This document shows positions 46,197 to 54,622 of a stretch of DNA of 64,000 nt, piece after piece; the stretch's first letter is position 1; every line of letters begins with the position of its first letter. The DNA is from Myxococcales bacterium (lineage in GTDB: Bacteria; Myxococcota_C; UBA6777). The notes under the pieces are model-generated. The model was not told the origin of the DNA, searched no databases, and saw only the letters and a list, made by a program, of their open reading frames with translations. The DNA lies in NCBI GenBank assembly GCA_020632975.1, contig JACKEL010000008.1, positions 186,001 through 250,000 on the forward strand, in the 5' to 3' direction. The translations under genes were made by a program, and so were the position numbers.

Positions 46197-46338
46197 CCTG
46201 CCGACCTCCTTGCCATAACAATGTCATTCTTCAAATTAGAGCAGAGAAAAACCCCTAGACGGAATACAGTTCTAGAGAGTAGACCTAACACACTTCTTTA
46301 CAGTCTCTCACAGTAGTCGAGATACAAGGAACCTGTCA

Positions 46339-47001
46339 ATGCTACCCTCACGAACTCATTCTGGAAATCTGTTAACTCCTCTACTCTCGCTATGCGCACT
46401 CTATTACATACTTTTCTTTCTTTTTGCATGTGCCAGTACACAAACGCGACAAGCCAAACCCAGCGTTCCCTTCCTTCTGCAAGAAGAAGACACCTGCGCG
46501 CGCTTTCAAGATCAACGCACTGCCCTCAGTTTTTGTATGCCCAAACAAACCAAGATGCGCCTCGTTGGTCTCTCCCCCAATCCTTTCACCACGCGCTTCG
46601 AAGCGATCTTGCAAAGTGATCCTGATCTCGTAGAGTTACGCTTGCGCAAAGATCCTCTGCTTGCAGAAAGTACCCCCGAAGGCGCTTTGCAATCCGCTTG
46701 GCTTCTGCGTTATGGGATATCTTATGCCAAAAGACGCGGTGCCAAGGCCAGCCAGATCCGCAGCCGTACCCTCCACCCCAAACGGCTCGCTTTCTTTCAT
46801 GCGGACGCGGCGGTTTGGTTATCTTTTCCCATTGCTGATCAACGCTTTGCACGAGAAGAAGTCCTAATCCTCGCCCAACGCCCCCTTACACGCTACCTTT
46901 TCAGCCTGCGGATCACTCATCAAGCCGATCAGCCCGACCAATACGAAAACCTTCGCCAGATCCTACACACCTTCCTACAAAAACTCCGCCTCAAAGCCTA
47001 A
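46339..47001 (+). CDS. Small lipoprotein, unknown function
   Basis: 220 residues. ATG 46339 after AAGGA. The leader ends FLFACAS, a lipobox. The remainder is a mixed alpha/beta domain (TALSFCMPKQTKMRLVG, AVWLSFPIADQRFAREEVLILAQRPL, then a final helix LRQILHTFLQKLRLKA) resembling small lipoproteins that sense or bind at the membrane, but no family was identified. It ends 19 bp before the convergent porin gene. Confidence 0.65.
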   Translation: MLPSRTHSGNLLTPLLSLCALYYILFFLFACASTQTRQAKPSVPFLLQEEDTCARFQDQRTALSFCMPKQTKMRLVGLSPNPFTTRFEAILQSDPDLVELRLRKDPLLAESTPEGALQSAWLLRYGISYAKRRGAKASQIRSRTLHPKRLAFFHADAAVWLSFPIADQRFAREEVLILAQRPLTRYLFSLRITHQADQPDQYENLRQILHTFLQKLRLKA

Positions 47002-47020
47002 CCCCCCAAAGACGAGCATC

Positions 47021-48607
47021 CTACTCTTTCCGAGGCTTTGGTTGGGATGACTTCGACTTGGTGCGCTTTCCTTTCTTTTTGCGCGAAGCAGGCAAACTTG
47101 TGCTGCTTTTGTCCCCCTCAAACAAACGCTTCAACACAGGATCTTTTTGCATCGCCTTGAAAAGCTCCAAAAAGCTGAATCCAAGGGCCTGTACAGCACC
47201 CGAAACATACAAATACACAGACACCTGATCTGTTGGAATCCAATCGTAAGGCTGCGAGCTTGAAACGCGACTGCGCTGCACATAACCAAAGCCGTAGGCG
47301 ACGTTCAGACCCAAGTTAACGGCCCCTCGCCCCACTTTTAGCCCAACGCTCGTGGTAAAGCCCAACGTGTTGATATAGGGCACACACGCCTTGGCATTGC
47401 ATCCTTGCGTCGCAGGATCAATCGAGATCGTCGGGTCCACCAGCCCAGCTTGAACCCGCCCTGCCGACGTCAGGTTGGTGTAGAAACCAAAACGCAAAGG
47501 TATCGTGGGCGTCACCTTGAACTCCGCACCAACGTTGACATTCACAATAAAGTTTCGACGAATACGGTTGGGATACGCAAACAATTCAACGTCTTGTGCA
47601 TTCATCTGGGTGGGGTCCAAGATGTCGAACTCTTGGGGCAAATACATCGAAACATCGAGCCCAAAGAGCATCTTTGCATTGGGTCGAAACGCTGTCCCGA
47701 TCCGAATCTCCCATGGCAAAGGCGGAAAAGCCCCGATATTCTCTTTTTCGACAAGCTGGCTTTCTGTCGAGTTTTGCGCCACCACAAAACGATGGCGTTG
47801 TAGTCGAAAAGTCCCCAGACCAAACAAACGAAAAGACGATAGACTCGCCATCAAACCCACACGCCACGCAGGATTGATCTCCCACAAAAGCCCCAAACGC
47901 ACTTGCAGGCTCCCCGAGACCGCATTCAGCGTGCTAATTAAGCTGTACGCTTCGTTGCTTTGACAGACATTCTGTTTGCAACTCCCCTCTGTCCCGCCCT
48001 GCGAAAGCGTCCAATTGAACAATTGATGTGCATAATAAAGGGACACGCCCAACGACAAAGTCCCAAAACGCCTCGATATACTCGGGCCGATCAACAAGAC
48101 CTGTTGCTCCCTTTGCAACAAGTACATCACTTGTCCCGCTGTACCCGCATCCAAACCTTCCTCGAAGTGTTCTTTGCTTTGCCAAGGCACCAAGATCGAT
48201 AACCCTGCCCCCCAAACAGGCCGCCCTGACTTATCTTTGGGACCAAACAATGTCGCGATGCCGATCGATGCAGGGATACTTGTCAGCGTCAGATGTCGGA
48301 TATCTGTCGAAGCATCACTGTTGAACAACTTGAGACCTTTGTGACGCACCCGATACTCTAAGCCGTACACTGGAAGGCTGACTTCCAACTGAAGGCGCTT
48401 GAGCTGCGAGAGACCCGCAGGATTGTAAAAGCTCGCTGTGGGATCATCTGCAACCGCCGTAAAAGCACCGCCCATCCCCAAGGCTCGCTGGCCCAAAATA
48501 AAATCCTGAAAACTCAGCAGTTGCGCGTGCGCAACACCACCCCAGCCCCACCAAAAAACCAAGGCCCACAAGATCCGCAAGCTCGATAAGCTTCTTATGC
48601 CTGTCAT
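47021..48607 (-). CDS. FadL/TodX (OmpP1)-type outer-membrane porin
   Basis: 528 residues from ATG 48607 (GGGGA seven bases upstream; MTGIRSLSSL then a clean signal peptide ending AHA). An ATG at 48637 is less likely. The mature N-terminus has the family signature FILGQRALGMGGAFTAVADDPTASFYNPAGL, the hatch domain. Alternating aromatic strands follow. FadL-type proteins import long-chain fatty acids or other hydrophobic compounds. Unusual: the C-terminus is not the usual aromatic-ended strand but a Lys/Ser-rich extension (SRKKKGKRTKSKSS), probably periplasmic. Confidence 0.88.
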   Translation of the reverse strand: MTGIRSLSSLRILWALVFWWGWGGVAHAQLLSFQDFILGQRALGMGGAFTAVADDPTASFYNPAGLSQLKRLQLEVSLPVYGLEYRVRHKGLKLFNSDASTDIRHLTLTSIPASIGIATLFGPKDKSGRPVWGAGLSILVPWQSKEHFEEGLDAGTAGQVMYLLQREQQVLLIGPSISRRFGTLSLGVSLYYAHQLFNWTLSQGGTEGSCKQNVCQSNEAYSLISTLNAVSGSLQVRLGLLWEINPAWRVGLMASLSSFRLFGLGTFRLQRHRFVVAQNSTESQLVEKENIGAFPPLPWEIRIGTAFRPNAKMLFGLDVSMYLPQEFDILDPTQMNAQDVELFAYPNRIRRNFIVNVNVGAEFKVTPTIPLRFGFYTNLTSAGRVQAGLVDPTISIDPATQGCNAKACVPYINTLGFTTSVGLKVGRGAVNLGLNVAYGFGYVQRSRVSSSQPYDWIPTDQVSVYLYVSGAVQALGFSFLELFKAMQKDPVLKRLFEGDKSSTSLPASRKKKGKRTKSKSSQPKPRKE

Positions 48608-48764
48608 GCCCTTTTCCCCAAAAAAACTTCTTTCCATGCCTCCAAAGATGCTTCTCTCCGCACTTTTGAGTGTGTCCCTCGTCTCTCAACAAACAGACTG
48701 TTTGGTTGTAACGTGGGGAAACGAAATCGCCAACCCCCACAAGGTTATCCGCCATCATACGAGC

Positions 48765-48794
48765 TTGACAAGACCTCCCTTACTGCTGTAGAAA
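48765..48794 (+). promoter_or_regulatory. Putative sigma-70 promoter for the FHA-like gene
   Basis: Perfect TTGACA at 48765-48770, 18-bp spacer, TAGAAA at 48789-48794, about 110 bp before the proposed start. The -10 match is moderate. Confidence 0.45.
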
Positions 48795-48906
48795 TAGGGG
48801 GCTTTTGGACAAGAGAAACAACTCTTTCAAGACAAAGCACAACCAACAAAATAACGGCCCAAACAAACATCCATTACAACCTATCACGACGACCCAGAGA
48901 GATCCT

Positions 48907-49482
48907 ATGGAGACTTTTTCGATGAACACATGGCTACACCAATTCTTTGGTATCCCATTCGAAGAAGGCCCCTTTCTGGAGCTTCAGTTTCGTCTGCGCG
49001 ATACGATCCTCTACCAAACTTCTCTCGCACACGGTCAGTCCTTTTCCATCGGACGCTCCGCGCAAAATGACTTTGCCCTCGAAACACCGCTCCTCCCCAT
49101 GGAACAATTCACGCTCGTCCAGTTCCATGCCAAAGGAGCTTTGATTCAGTTCACTTCCACCATGCGCGGCTCTCTCCAACGTGGCAAGTCTTGGCAGTGC
49201 CTTGAAGATCTAAAACATACACACAAGATCCACCCCACCCCACAAGGTTATCGCTTACAACTCCCTCTTGGCGCCTCGCTCTTCCTGCACCTCGATGACC
49301 TTCAGATCTGTTTGCGCTGGTCCCTCCAACGACCCCCTTGGGACGGACAACAAACCACCCCCCGCCGTTGGAGCATCCCCACCCCCAACAACAACTCCCT
49401 TGGTTTTGCACGTACCTTCCCAACCAAAACCACGGATATCTCGACCTCTCTTCAGACCTCACGACAAAGCCATCATCCCTGA
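48907..49482 (+). CDS. FHA-like domain protein
   Basis: 191 residues from ATG 48907 (GAGAG upstream); ATG 48922 with GGAG nine bases upstream is equally possible. The core LELQFRLRDTILYQTSLAHGQSFSIGRSAQNDFALE has the FHA pattern of a GR-S/D binding loop (SIGRSAQNDF) and later strands (SLQRGKSW, GYRLQLPLGASLFLHLDDLQICLRW). FHA domains bind phosphothreonine; here the loop's second half is divergent, so binding is uncertain. The C-terminal 45 residues are Thr/Pro/Ser-rich and disordered. No kinase is adjacent. A palindromic ATATCC-type remnant follows the stop. Confidence 0.6.
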   Translation: METFSMNTWLHQFFGIPFEEGPFLELQFRLRDTILYQTSLAHGQSFSIGRSAQNDFALETPLLPMEQFTLVQFHAKGALIQFTSTMRGSLQRGKSWQCLEDLKHTHKIHPTPQGYRLQLPLGASLFLHLDDLQICLRWSLQRPPWDGQQTTPRRWSIPTPNNNSLGFARTFPTKTTDISTSLQTSRQSHHP

Positions 49483-49509
49483 TATCCTCGATATATCGGG
49501 ACGCGTTGG

Positions 49510-50121
49510 CTAATTTTCCGCCCCATCCGTCCCATCTTTTTTGCTTTGATGGTGGATGCGTCTTCGTTCTCTGCGCGAGACGTGGGTCTTTTTGGGTTTT
49601 TCTGCGCCAAGACGCTTGCGCAGGTACAAGCGCTCAACTTCCCAATACTCCATATCACTCGCATCGATAAACCAGTCTTCAAAGTGATGTTTGTGATAAA
49701 ACTTCCGTGTCATCGCGTAGTGCTTGCTTCTGGAGCTTTCGGCTTCAGTCCAAACGATCAATTCGGCCGCAGGGTCGAGGGATATCAATTCTTTTTCCAA
49801 GCGCTCCAAAAGAGCAGTCCCGATCCCTTTTCCGTGATGTTTGGGGGAAACCGCCAACCAGATCAGTTCATAGCGGCTTGGTGCGGGGATCGAAGCGGGC
49901 GAGTAGTACAAGATAAACCCAGCACCAACACCATCGATCTCTGCGACGAATCCAGGGCATTCATCGAGATCTTCTTCGATGACTTCGAGTGCGTCTTCGT
50001 CAAACCACTCAGGCAATTTCTCAGCGATGGCGTACATCGCCTTGCTATCTTTTTTGGGACGGAAGGCACGTACTTGCACAGCGCCTTTTGTTGAATCCGT
50101 CGTATCTAAAGCTTTTGGCAT
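49510..50121 (-). CDS. GNAT-family N-acetyltransferase
   Basis: 203 residues. ATG 50121 follows GGAAGAG; an upstream ATG at 50148 is possible. The GNAT fold runs through VRAFRPKKDSKAMYAIAEKL to the acetyl-CoA loop WLAVSPKHHGKGIGTALLERL and the beta-5 strand AELIVWTEAE. The C-terminal 35 residues are very basic (KRLGAEKPKKTHVSRRERRRIHH), possibly for nucleic-acid or ribosome binding. The acetylated substrate cannot be inferred. Confidence 0.88.
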   Translation of the reverse strand: MPKALDTTDSTKGAVQVRAFRPKKDSKAMYAIAEKLPEWFDEDALEVIEEDLDECPGFVAEIDGVGAGFILYYSPASIPAPSRYELIWLAVSPKHHGKGIGTALLERLEKELISLDPAAELIVWTEAESSRSKHYAMTRKFYHKHHFEDWFIDASDMEYWEVERLYLRKRLGAEKPKKTHVSRRERRRIHHQSKKDGTDGAEN

Positions 50122-50344
50122 GATCTCTTCCTTGATGGATGGAAGCATGAAAAGAGAAATGTCGTGCGAAAAAGATGTGGATCTCTATGCGGCATCTTAA
50201 GCATCCCCCCACCAGCGTCAAGAGAACCACCCACCGCAAAGCACACCCTTCACAATCCCAAACAAGGAGGTTAAATTGGGGGGCTCACGACATTGTGGTG
50301 ACCACCACTCGACCCCTGTTTCACTTGCCCAAGGGAGGCTTTTG

Positions 50345-51022
50345 GTGAACCTTGACGATCTTTTCCAGCTCCTCAACCCCCGCCGCAGCTCCCCCATCGA
50401 GCGGGAGCGCCATCTTCGCGAAGAGATGGAGTCATGGGAACAACGTGCCTTCTCTCTCAACGCAGCCATCGGGCTTTTGCGCGCCGCACTGCAAATCGCT
50501 CAGCAACAAGAACAAGCGCTTCAACAGCAACGCACCCAACTCCAAGCACCACAAGCCCCCGATGATACGCATCTTTCACTGGGCTTGCTGTTGACAGAAC
50601 AAGCCAGACACCGCCAACATCTGCATACCTACACACTGCGCGCGCTTTACCAACAGTTGATGGAACAGAAAAAACAGCTGCTCCAACAAGGTCAAGAACG
50701 CTTGTTGCCTGTGATTGATGAACTTCCCCCTGAGCGAAAAGAGCGGATGCATCGCCTTTTTCAACAAAGTCTTGAGGGCATTCAAAATGTTTCAGTGGCT
50801 CGCCAAGAAACCACAGCCCTCCGCGAACTAGAAGAACAACTCCAACGACCTCTAGAGGAAGCGACTTCTACGCACCAAGAAGCGTCTTTTCTCACGCCCA
50901 TGACGTTTGAGGCGTTGGAAACACAAGTTCAGCAACTTTTGCAAAACCTTCAGACCTCACACAACGTAACCCGACACACAGAAGATGCCGTCGAGTTGAA
51001 AAACAAAGGAGCGGACGATTGA
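50345..51022 (+). CDS. Coiled-coil protein of unknown function
   Basis: 225 residues, GTG start at 50345 six bases after AAGGGAGG. Almost entirely helical with Gln/Glu/Leu-rich heptads (QQQEQALQQQRTQL, EQKKQLLQQGQERL, LETQVQQLLQNL). No signal peptide or known domain. Its stop overlaps the TTG start of the M16 peptidase gene, so the two should be translationally coupled and may act together. Confidence 0.75.
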   Translation: MNLDDLFQLLNPRRSSPIERERHLREEMESWEQRAFSLNAAIGLLRAALQIAQQQEQALQQQRTQLQAPQAPDDTHLSLGLLLTEQARHRQHLHTYTLRALYQQLMEQKKQLLQQGQERLLPVIDELPPERKERMHRLFQQSLEGIQNVSVARQETTALRELEEQLQRPLEEATSTHQEASFLTPMTFEALETQVQQLLQNLQTSHNVTRHTEDAVELKNKGADD

Positions 51023-53574
51023 ACTACACACTCGATAATGGATTGCGTGTCATCTTGGCGCCCACCCAAGCCGCCCCTGTGGTCGCCATCCAAGCATGGG
51101 TAGGCGTTGGAAGCGCAGACGAATCCGAAGAAGAAGCAGGACTCGCCCACTTTCATGAACACATGTTGTTCAAGGGCACCGCACGACGACAAGTGGGACA
51201 GATCGCACAAGATGTCGAAGGAGCGGGCGGTTATATCAACGCTTGGACATCCTTTGATGAGACGGTGTACCATCTCACCGTTCCTTCCGACTATTACAAA
51301 GAAGGTTTGGACATCTTGGCCGATGTCTTACAACACTCTTCCTTTGACGCTGACGAGATGAAAAAAGAGTCAGAAGTCATCCTCGAAGAGATCAAGCGCA
51401 GCCAAGACATGCCCACCCAACAACTCAGCCAAAAAGTCTTTGCGCTGACTTTCTCTGAGCATACCTACAAACGCCCGATTATCGGCTACGAAGAGAATGT
51501 CAAAGGCTTTGGCCGCGAAGACATGCTGCGTTTCTACCGCAAGTGGTATGTCCCCAACAACATCGTCTTGGTGCTTGCAGGAGACTTTGAGCTAGAAGAA
51601 GCCAAAAGCCTCGTGCATTCGATGTTTGGTGAGATGCAAGGAAACGCAACCTCCAAGCCCCGCCCCACCGAACCCGCACAAACCTCCACACGCTTTGCGT
51701 TGATGCAAGAGGATACCCAAGAAAGCTATCTTCAGCTCGGGTTCCATGGACCTTCCTTGAAAGACCAAGATCTCTACGCCATCGAGATGTTGGCCGTGAT
51801 CCTTGGCCAAGGCGAAAGCAGCCGCTTGGACCGCGAACTGTTGCGCAAACAACAGCTCGTCAATGGAACATGGGCTTATGCGTACAGCCCCAAAGATGCG
51901 GGACTTTTCTTGTCAGGAGCCTCACTCTCTCCAGGCAAAGAACGCGAAGCACTCGACGCGATCATCGAACAGATCGTTCGCCTGCAACAAGCGCCGCCCA
52001 CCCAAGCAGAAGTTGAAAAAGCCCGAACTGTCGTAGAAAGCAGCGCGATCTATCAAAGAGAGACAGTACAAGGGGTCGCTCGAACCCTCGGGTTCTACCA
52101 GCTTCTTGCAGGGGATCTAGCTTTTGAAGAAGAGTTTTACCGCGGGATCGCCCGTGTCCAACCCAAAGATATCCAAGCCGCGGCCCAACGATACCTGCAA
52201 CCCCACAAAGCCACGCTTGTTGTGATGATCCCCAAAGACGAAGAAGTCCCCAAGATCGGGGCCGAAGACATCCAACAACTTTTCGACGAAAACACCCAAA
52301 AATACAAGCCCAAGACCACCACCAAAGCAAACCAAGCTACACTGCACACCCTTTCCAACGGCGTGCGCGTGATCCTCAAAGCCAATCACCACGCTCCTTT
52401 GGTTTCTTTGCGCGCGGCGATGCTTGGCGGACTACGCTTTGAAGAAGAACAAAACAACGGTATCACACAGCTTACAGCCCGCCTTTTGACCAAAGGTACA
52501 AATAGCGTGGATGCCGAAGAACTCGCCGAGATCACGGATGCGATGGCAGGTTCCATTGGTGGATTCTCAGGGCGCAACTCCATTGGTTTGCGTGGGACAT
52601 TCCTTCGCAAAAACTTTGATCGCGGTCTTGAGTTGTTTATGGACTGTTTGCTTGATCCGATCTTCCCTGCTGACGAAGTGGAACGCGAGCGCCGCCTGAC
52701 CCTCGAAGATATCCGCTCTTCGGAAGATCAACTCGCTTACAAAGCCTTCCAACAATTCCACCGTACACTCTACAAGACGCACCCCTATCGCCTCCCAACG
52801 ATGGGGACTTTGGAAAGCGTCGCCGCAATCCAACGCGACCAGATCGCGGCTTATTACGAGCGCCTTCGTACACCTCGCAACCTCGTGCTTTCCGTGGTGG
52901 GTGATATCGATCCCGAAGAAACACTCGCGATGTTGGAACAACGCCTCGTTGGATTGGAAGACGGAGAGTTCGTCCAACCCCAACTCCCCACAGAAGAAGG
53001 TCCCACAGAGATCGTCCATGTGGAAGAACACAAAGAGCGGATGCAAGCGCACTTGGTGCTTGGTTTCATGGGGGTCACGATGTTCGATCCCGACCGCTAC
53101 GCCATCGACGTGATGAACTCGATCCTTGCAGGACAAGGCGGACGCCTCTTCCTCGAACTTCGCGATAAACTTTCGTTGGCGTACTCTGTGTCCTCGTTCT
53201 CCGCAGAACTTGTAGAGCCCGGATACTTCGCGGTGTACATTGGAACCAGCCCCAACAAACTTGAACAAGCGCGCGAAGGTATCCTCAGGGAACTACAACT
53301 CATCTGTGATGAGCCCGTATCCATCGAGGAGTTCGACCGAACCAAACGACACCTTGCAGGGGCCCACGCCATCTCGCTACAGAAAAATGGTAGCCAAGCC
53401 AACAACTTCGCACTCAACGAGTTATATGGCTTGGGCTTCGACCATCACGACCATTATCCCGAGAAGATCCGCAGCGTCACACGCGAAGATATCCAACGCG
53501 TTGCCAAGAGACTCCTCCAACTGGATCGCTACGTTCTCTCGATTGTCCGCCCTGCTGAAGAACAAGGAGAGTAA
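51019..53574 (+). CDS. M16 family zinc metallopeptidase (two-half)
   Basis: 851 residues. TTG start at 51019 overlapping the upstream stop, AAAGGAG at 51005-51011. The N-terminal half has the inverted zinc motif HFHEH (His44, Glu47, His48) and the distal Glu in EVILEEIKRS. The C-terminal half (from about residue 435) keeps the fold (RAAMLGGLRFEEE, LSVVGDI) but lacks HxxEH, so it is the inactive partner half, as in pitrilysin-type clamshells. No signal peptide, so cytoplasmic. Followed by a TPR protein whose ATG is one base past the stop. Confidence 0.94.
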   Translation: MNYTLDNGLRVILAPTQAAPVVAIQAWVGVGSADESEEEAGLAHFHEHMLFKGTARRQVGQIAQDVEGAGGYINAWTSFDETVYHLTVPSDYYKEGLDILADVLQHSSFDADEMKKESEVILEEIKRSQDMPTQQLSQKVFALTFSEHTYKRPIIGYEENVKGFGREDMLRFYRKWYVPNNIVLVLAGDFELEEAKSLVHSMFGEMQGNATSKPRPTEPAQTSTRFALMQEDTQESYLQLGFHGPSLKDQDLYAIEMLAVILGQGESSRLDRELLRKQQLVNGTWAYAYSPKDAGLFLSGASLSPGKEREALDAIIEQIVRLQQAPPTQAEVEKARTVVESSAIYQRETVQGVARTLGFYQLLAGDLAFEEEFYRGIARVQPKDIQAAAQRYLQPHKATLVVMIPKDEEVPKIGAEDIQQLFDENTQKYKPKTTTKANQATLHTLSNGVRVILKANHHAPLVSLRAAMLGGLRFEEEQNNGITQLTARLLTKGTNSVDAEELAEITDAMAGSIGGFSGRNSIGLRGTFLRKNFDRGLELFMDCLLDPIFPADEVERERRLTLEDIRSSEDQLAYKAFQQFHRTLYKTHPYRLPTMGTLESVAAIQRDQIAAYYERLRTPRNLVLSVVGDIDPEETLAMLEQRLVGLEDGEFVQPQLPTEEGPTEIVHVEEHKERMQAHLVLGFMGVTMFDPDRYAIDVMNSILAGQGGRLFLELRDKLSLAYSVSSFSAELVEPGYFAVYIGTSPNKLEQAREGILRELQLICDEPVSIEEFDRTKRHLAGAHAISLQKNGSQANNFALNELYGLGFDHHDHYPEKIRSVTREDIQRVAKRLLQLDRYVLSIVRPAEEQGE

Positions 53575-53575
53575 G

Positions 53576-54238
53576 ATGGGGCTTGAAGCCTTTCTGTACG
53601 AGATGCTTTGGTTTTGGGTGCTGGTGGCCGTTTTTGGGCTGCCTTTTCTCGCTGTGCGTTTCACACAGTTTCAATCCACAAGACGCTTCGTGATCGCCCG
53701 AAGGACCGAGCTTTCGAACCCGATTGATGCTTCAGCACGTTATCAACTTGCGAGCTTGTACATCAAACAAAGACGCTTTGCGAATGCCCTACCGCTACTT
53801 GAAGAAGCTTACAAGATCCAACAAGAACGTCCTCCCTGTAACCCCCGTCTCTTGGACGATCTTGCGCGACTTTATGTACGAAAGCGACGAACAGAGGATG
53901 CGCTTCCCCTGCTCAAACAATCTTTGCAACTCGATCCGCAGGGCAACCAAGGCGAGACCTTTTTGCTTTTGGGCAAAGCTTTCCTCCAAAAAGGGGAGCT
54001 CGAACGCGCTCGTGAGTGTTTTCTCCAAACACAACAAGCCAACACCTCTCTTGCAGAGCCTGTCTTTCGTGTAGCGTGTGTCGATCTTGTCCAGTCCAAG
54101 TCCGACGATGCCCTGCGGCGTCTGAAAGAGTTCCTAAAAGACGCGAGCCACCTTCCCCCTTTTCTTCGACGTCGAAATCGATGGTGGGTCTTTGCGATGC
54201 GTCTCTTTCCTCTCTCTGCGCGCTTTTTCACCCCCTAA
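53576..54238 (+). CDS. Membrane-anchored TPR protein
   Basis: 220 residues. ATG 53576, ribosome site AAGGAGAG inside the end of the M16 gene. One N-terminal helix (MLWFWVLVAVFGLPFLAV) places it in the membrane, with three to four TPRs in the cytoplasm (ARYQLASLYIKQRRFANALPLLEEA and following). Resembles assembly or tethering factors of the YfgM/LapB type in outline. Probably part of the coiled-coil / M16 / TPR operon. Confidence 0.82.
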   Translation: MGLEAFLYEMLWFWVLVAVFGLPFLAVRFTQFQSTRRFVIARRTELSNPIDASARYQLASLYIKQRRFANALPLLEEAYKIQQERPPCNPRLLDDLARLYVRKRRTEDALPLLKQSLQLDPQGNQGETFLLLGKAFLQKGELERARECFLQTQQANTSLAEPVFRVACVDLVQSKSDDALRRLKEFLKDASHLPPFLRRRNRWWVFAMRLFPLSARFFTP

Positions 54239-54257
54239 TCTCTCCCCCGCCAAGAAC

Positions 54258-54500
54258 TCAAACAGACTCGTACTCTCGACAAAAAATCAAGACTCGTCCA
54301 AGGACCTCTTGGGATTCAAAATACGCGCGGCGATGTTGGGTATTCGGATATCCATACAAACAACGTCCGCCATTTTCGGGCTGAAAAAACACGCAATCTT
54401 CGCAACAAAAATGCAAACGCATCTGCTTGGACTCTTCTATAAACTCCTTGGTGACAGGCCCCTGCAAGGGTGTAAAGATCGGTGCCTGCTTGCTCGTCAT
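54258..54500 (-). CDS. Four-cysteine mini-protein
   Basis: 80 residues, ATG 54500 after AAGGAGA. Cysteines at 33, 36, 47 and 74 (CEDC, RCLYGYP, IFCREYE), plus Cys32, form a plausible zinc or Fe-S site with spacing C-x2-C-x10-C-x26-C. Conserved-looking YGYPN and HRR words follow the third Cys. No named family recognised. It converges on the TPR gene, 19 bp apart. Confidence 0.7.
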   Translation of the reverse strand: MTSKQAPIFTPLQGPVTKEFIEESKQMRLHFCCEDCVFFQPENGGRCLYGYPNTQHRRAYFESQEVLGRVLIFCREYESV

Positions 54501-54622
54501 CTTTCTTTCTCCTTCTAAAAAAACCTCTTTCCTCTTGGAGATAAGGTCTTTTTTATGGTAGGTTGTTTCGTCTGCCTTCTTGTAGGGTGTTTTCTACATC
54601 TCACGCTCGGTCTTTTTATAAC

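Noticed and set aside
49483..49500. Third palindromic repeat cluster
   Set aside because: GATATCC and ATATATCGGGA resemble the flank palindrome, but the GGGGCGACC hairpin is absent; too little to call.
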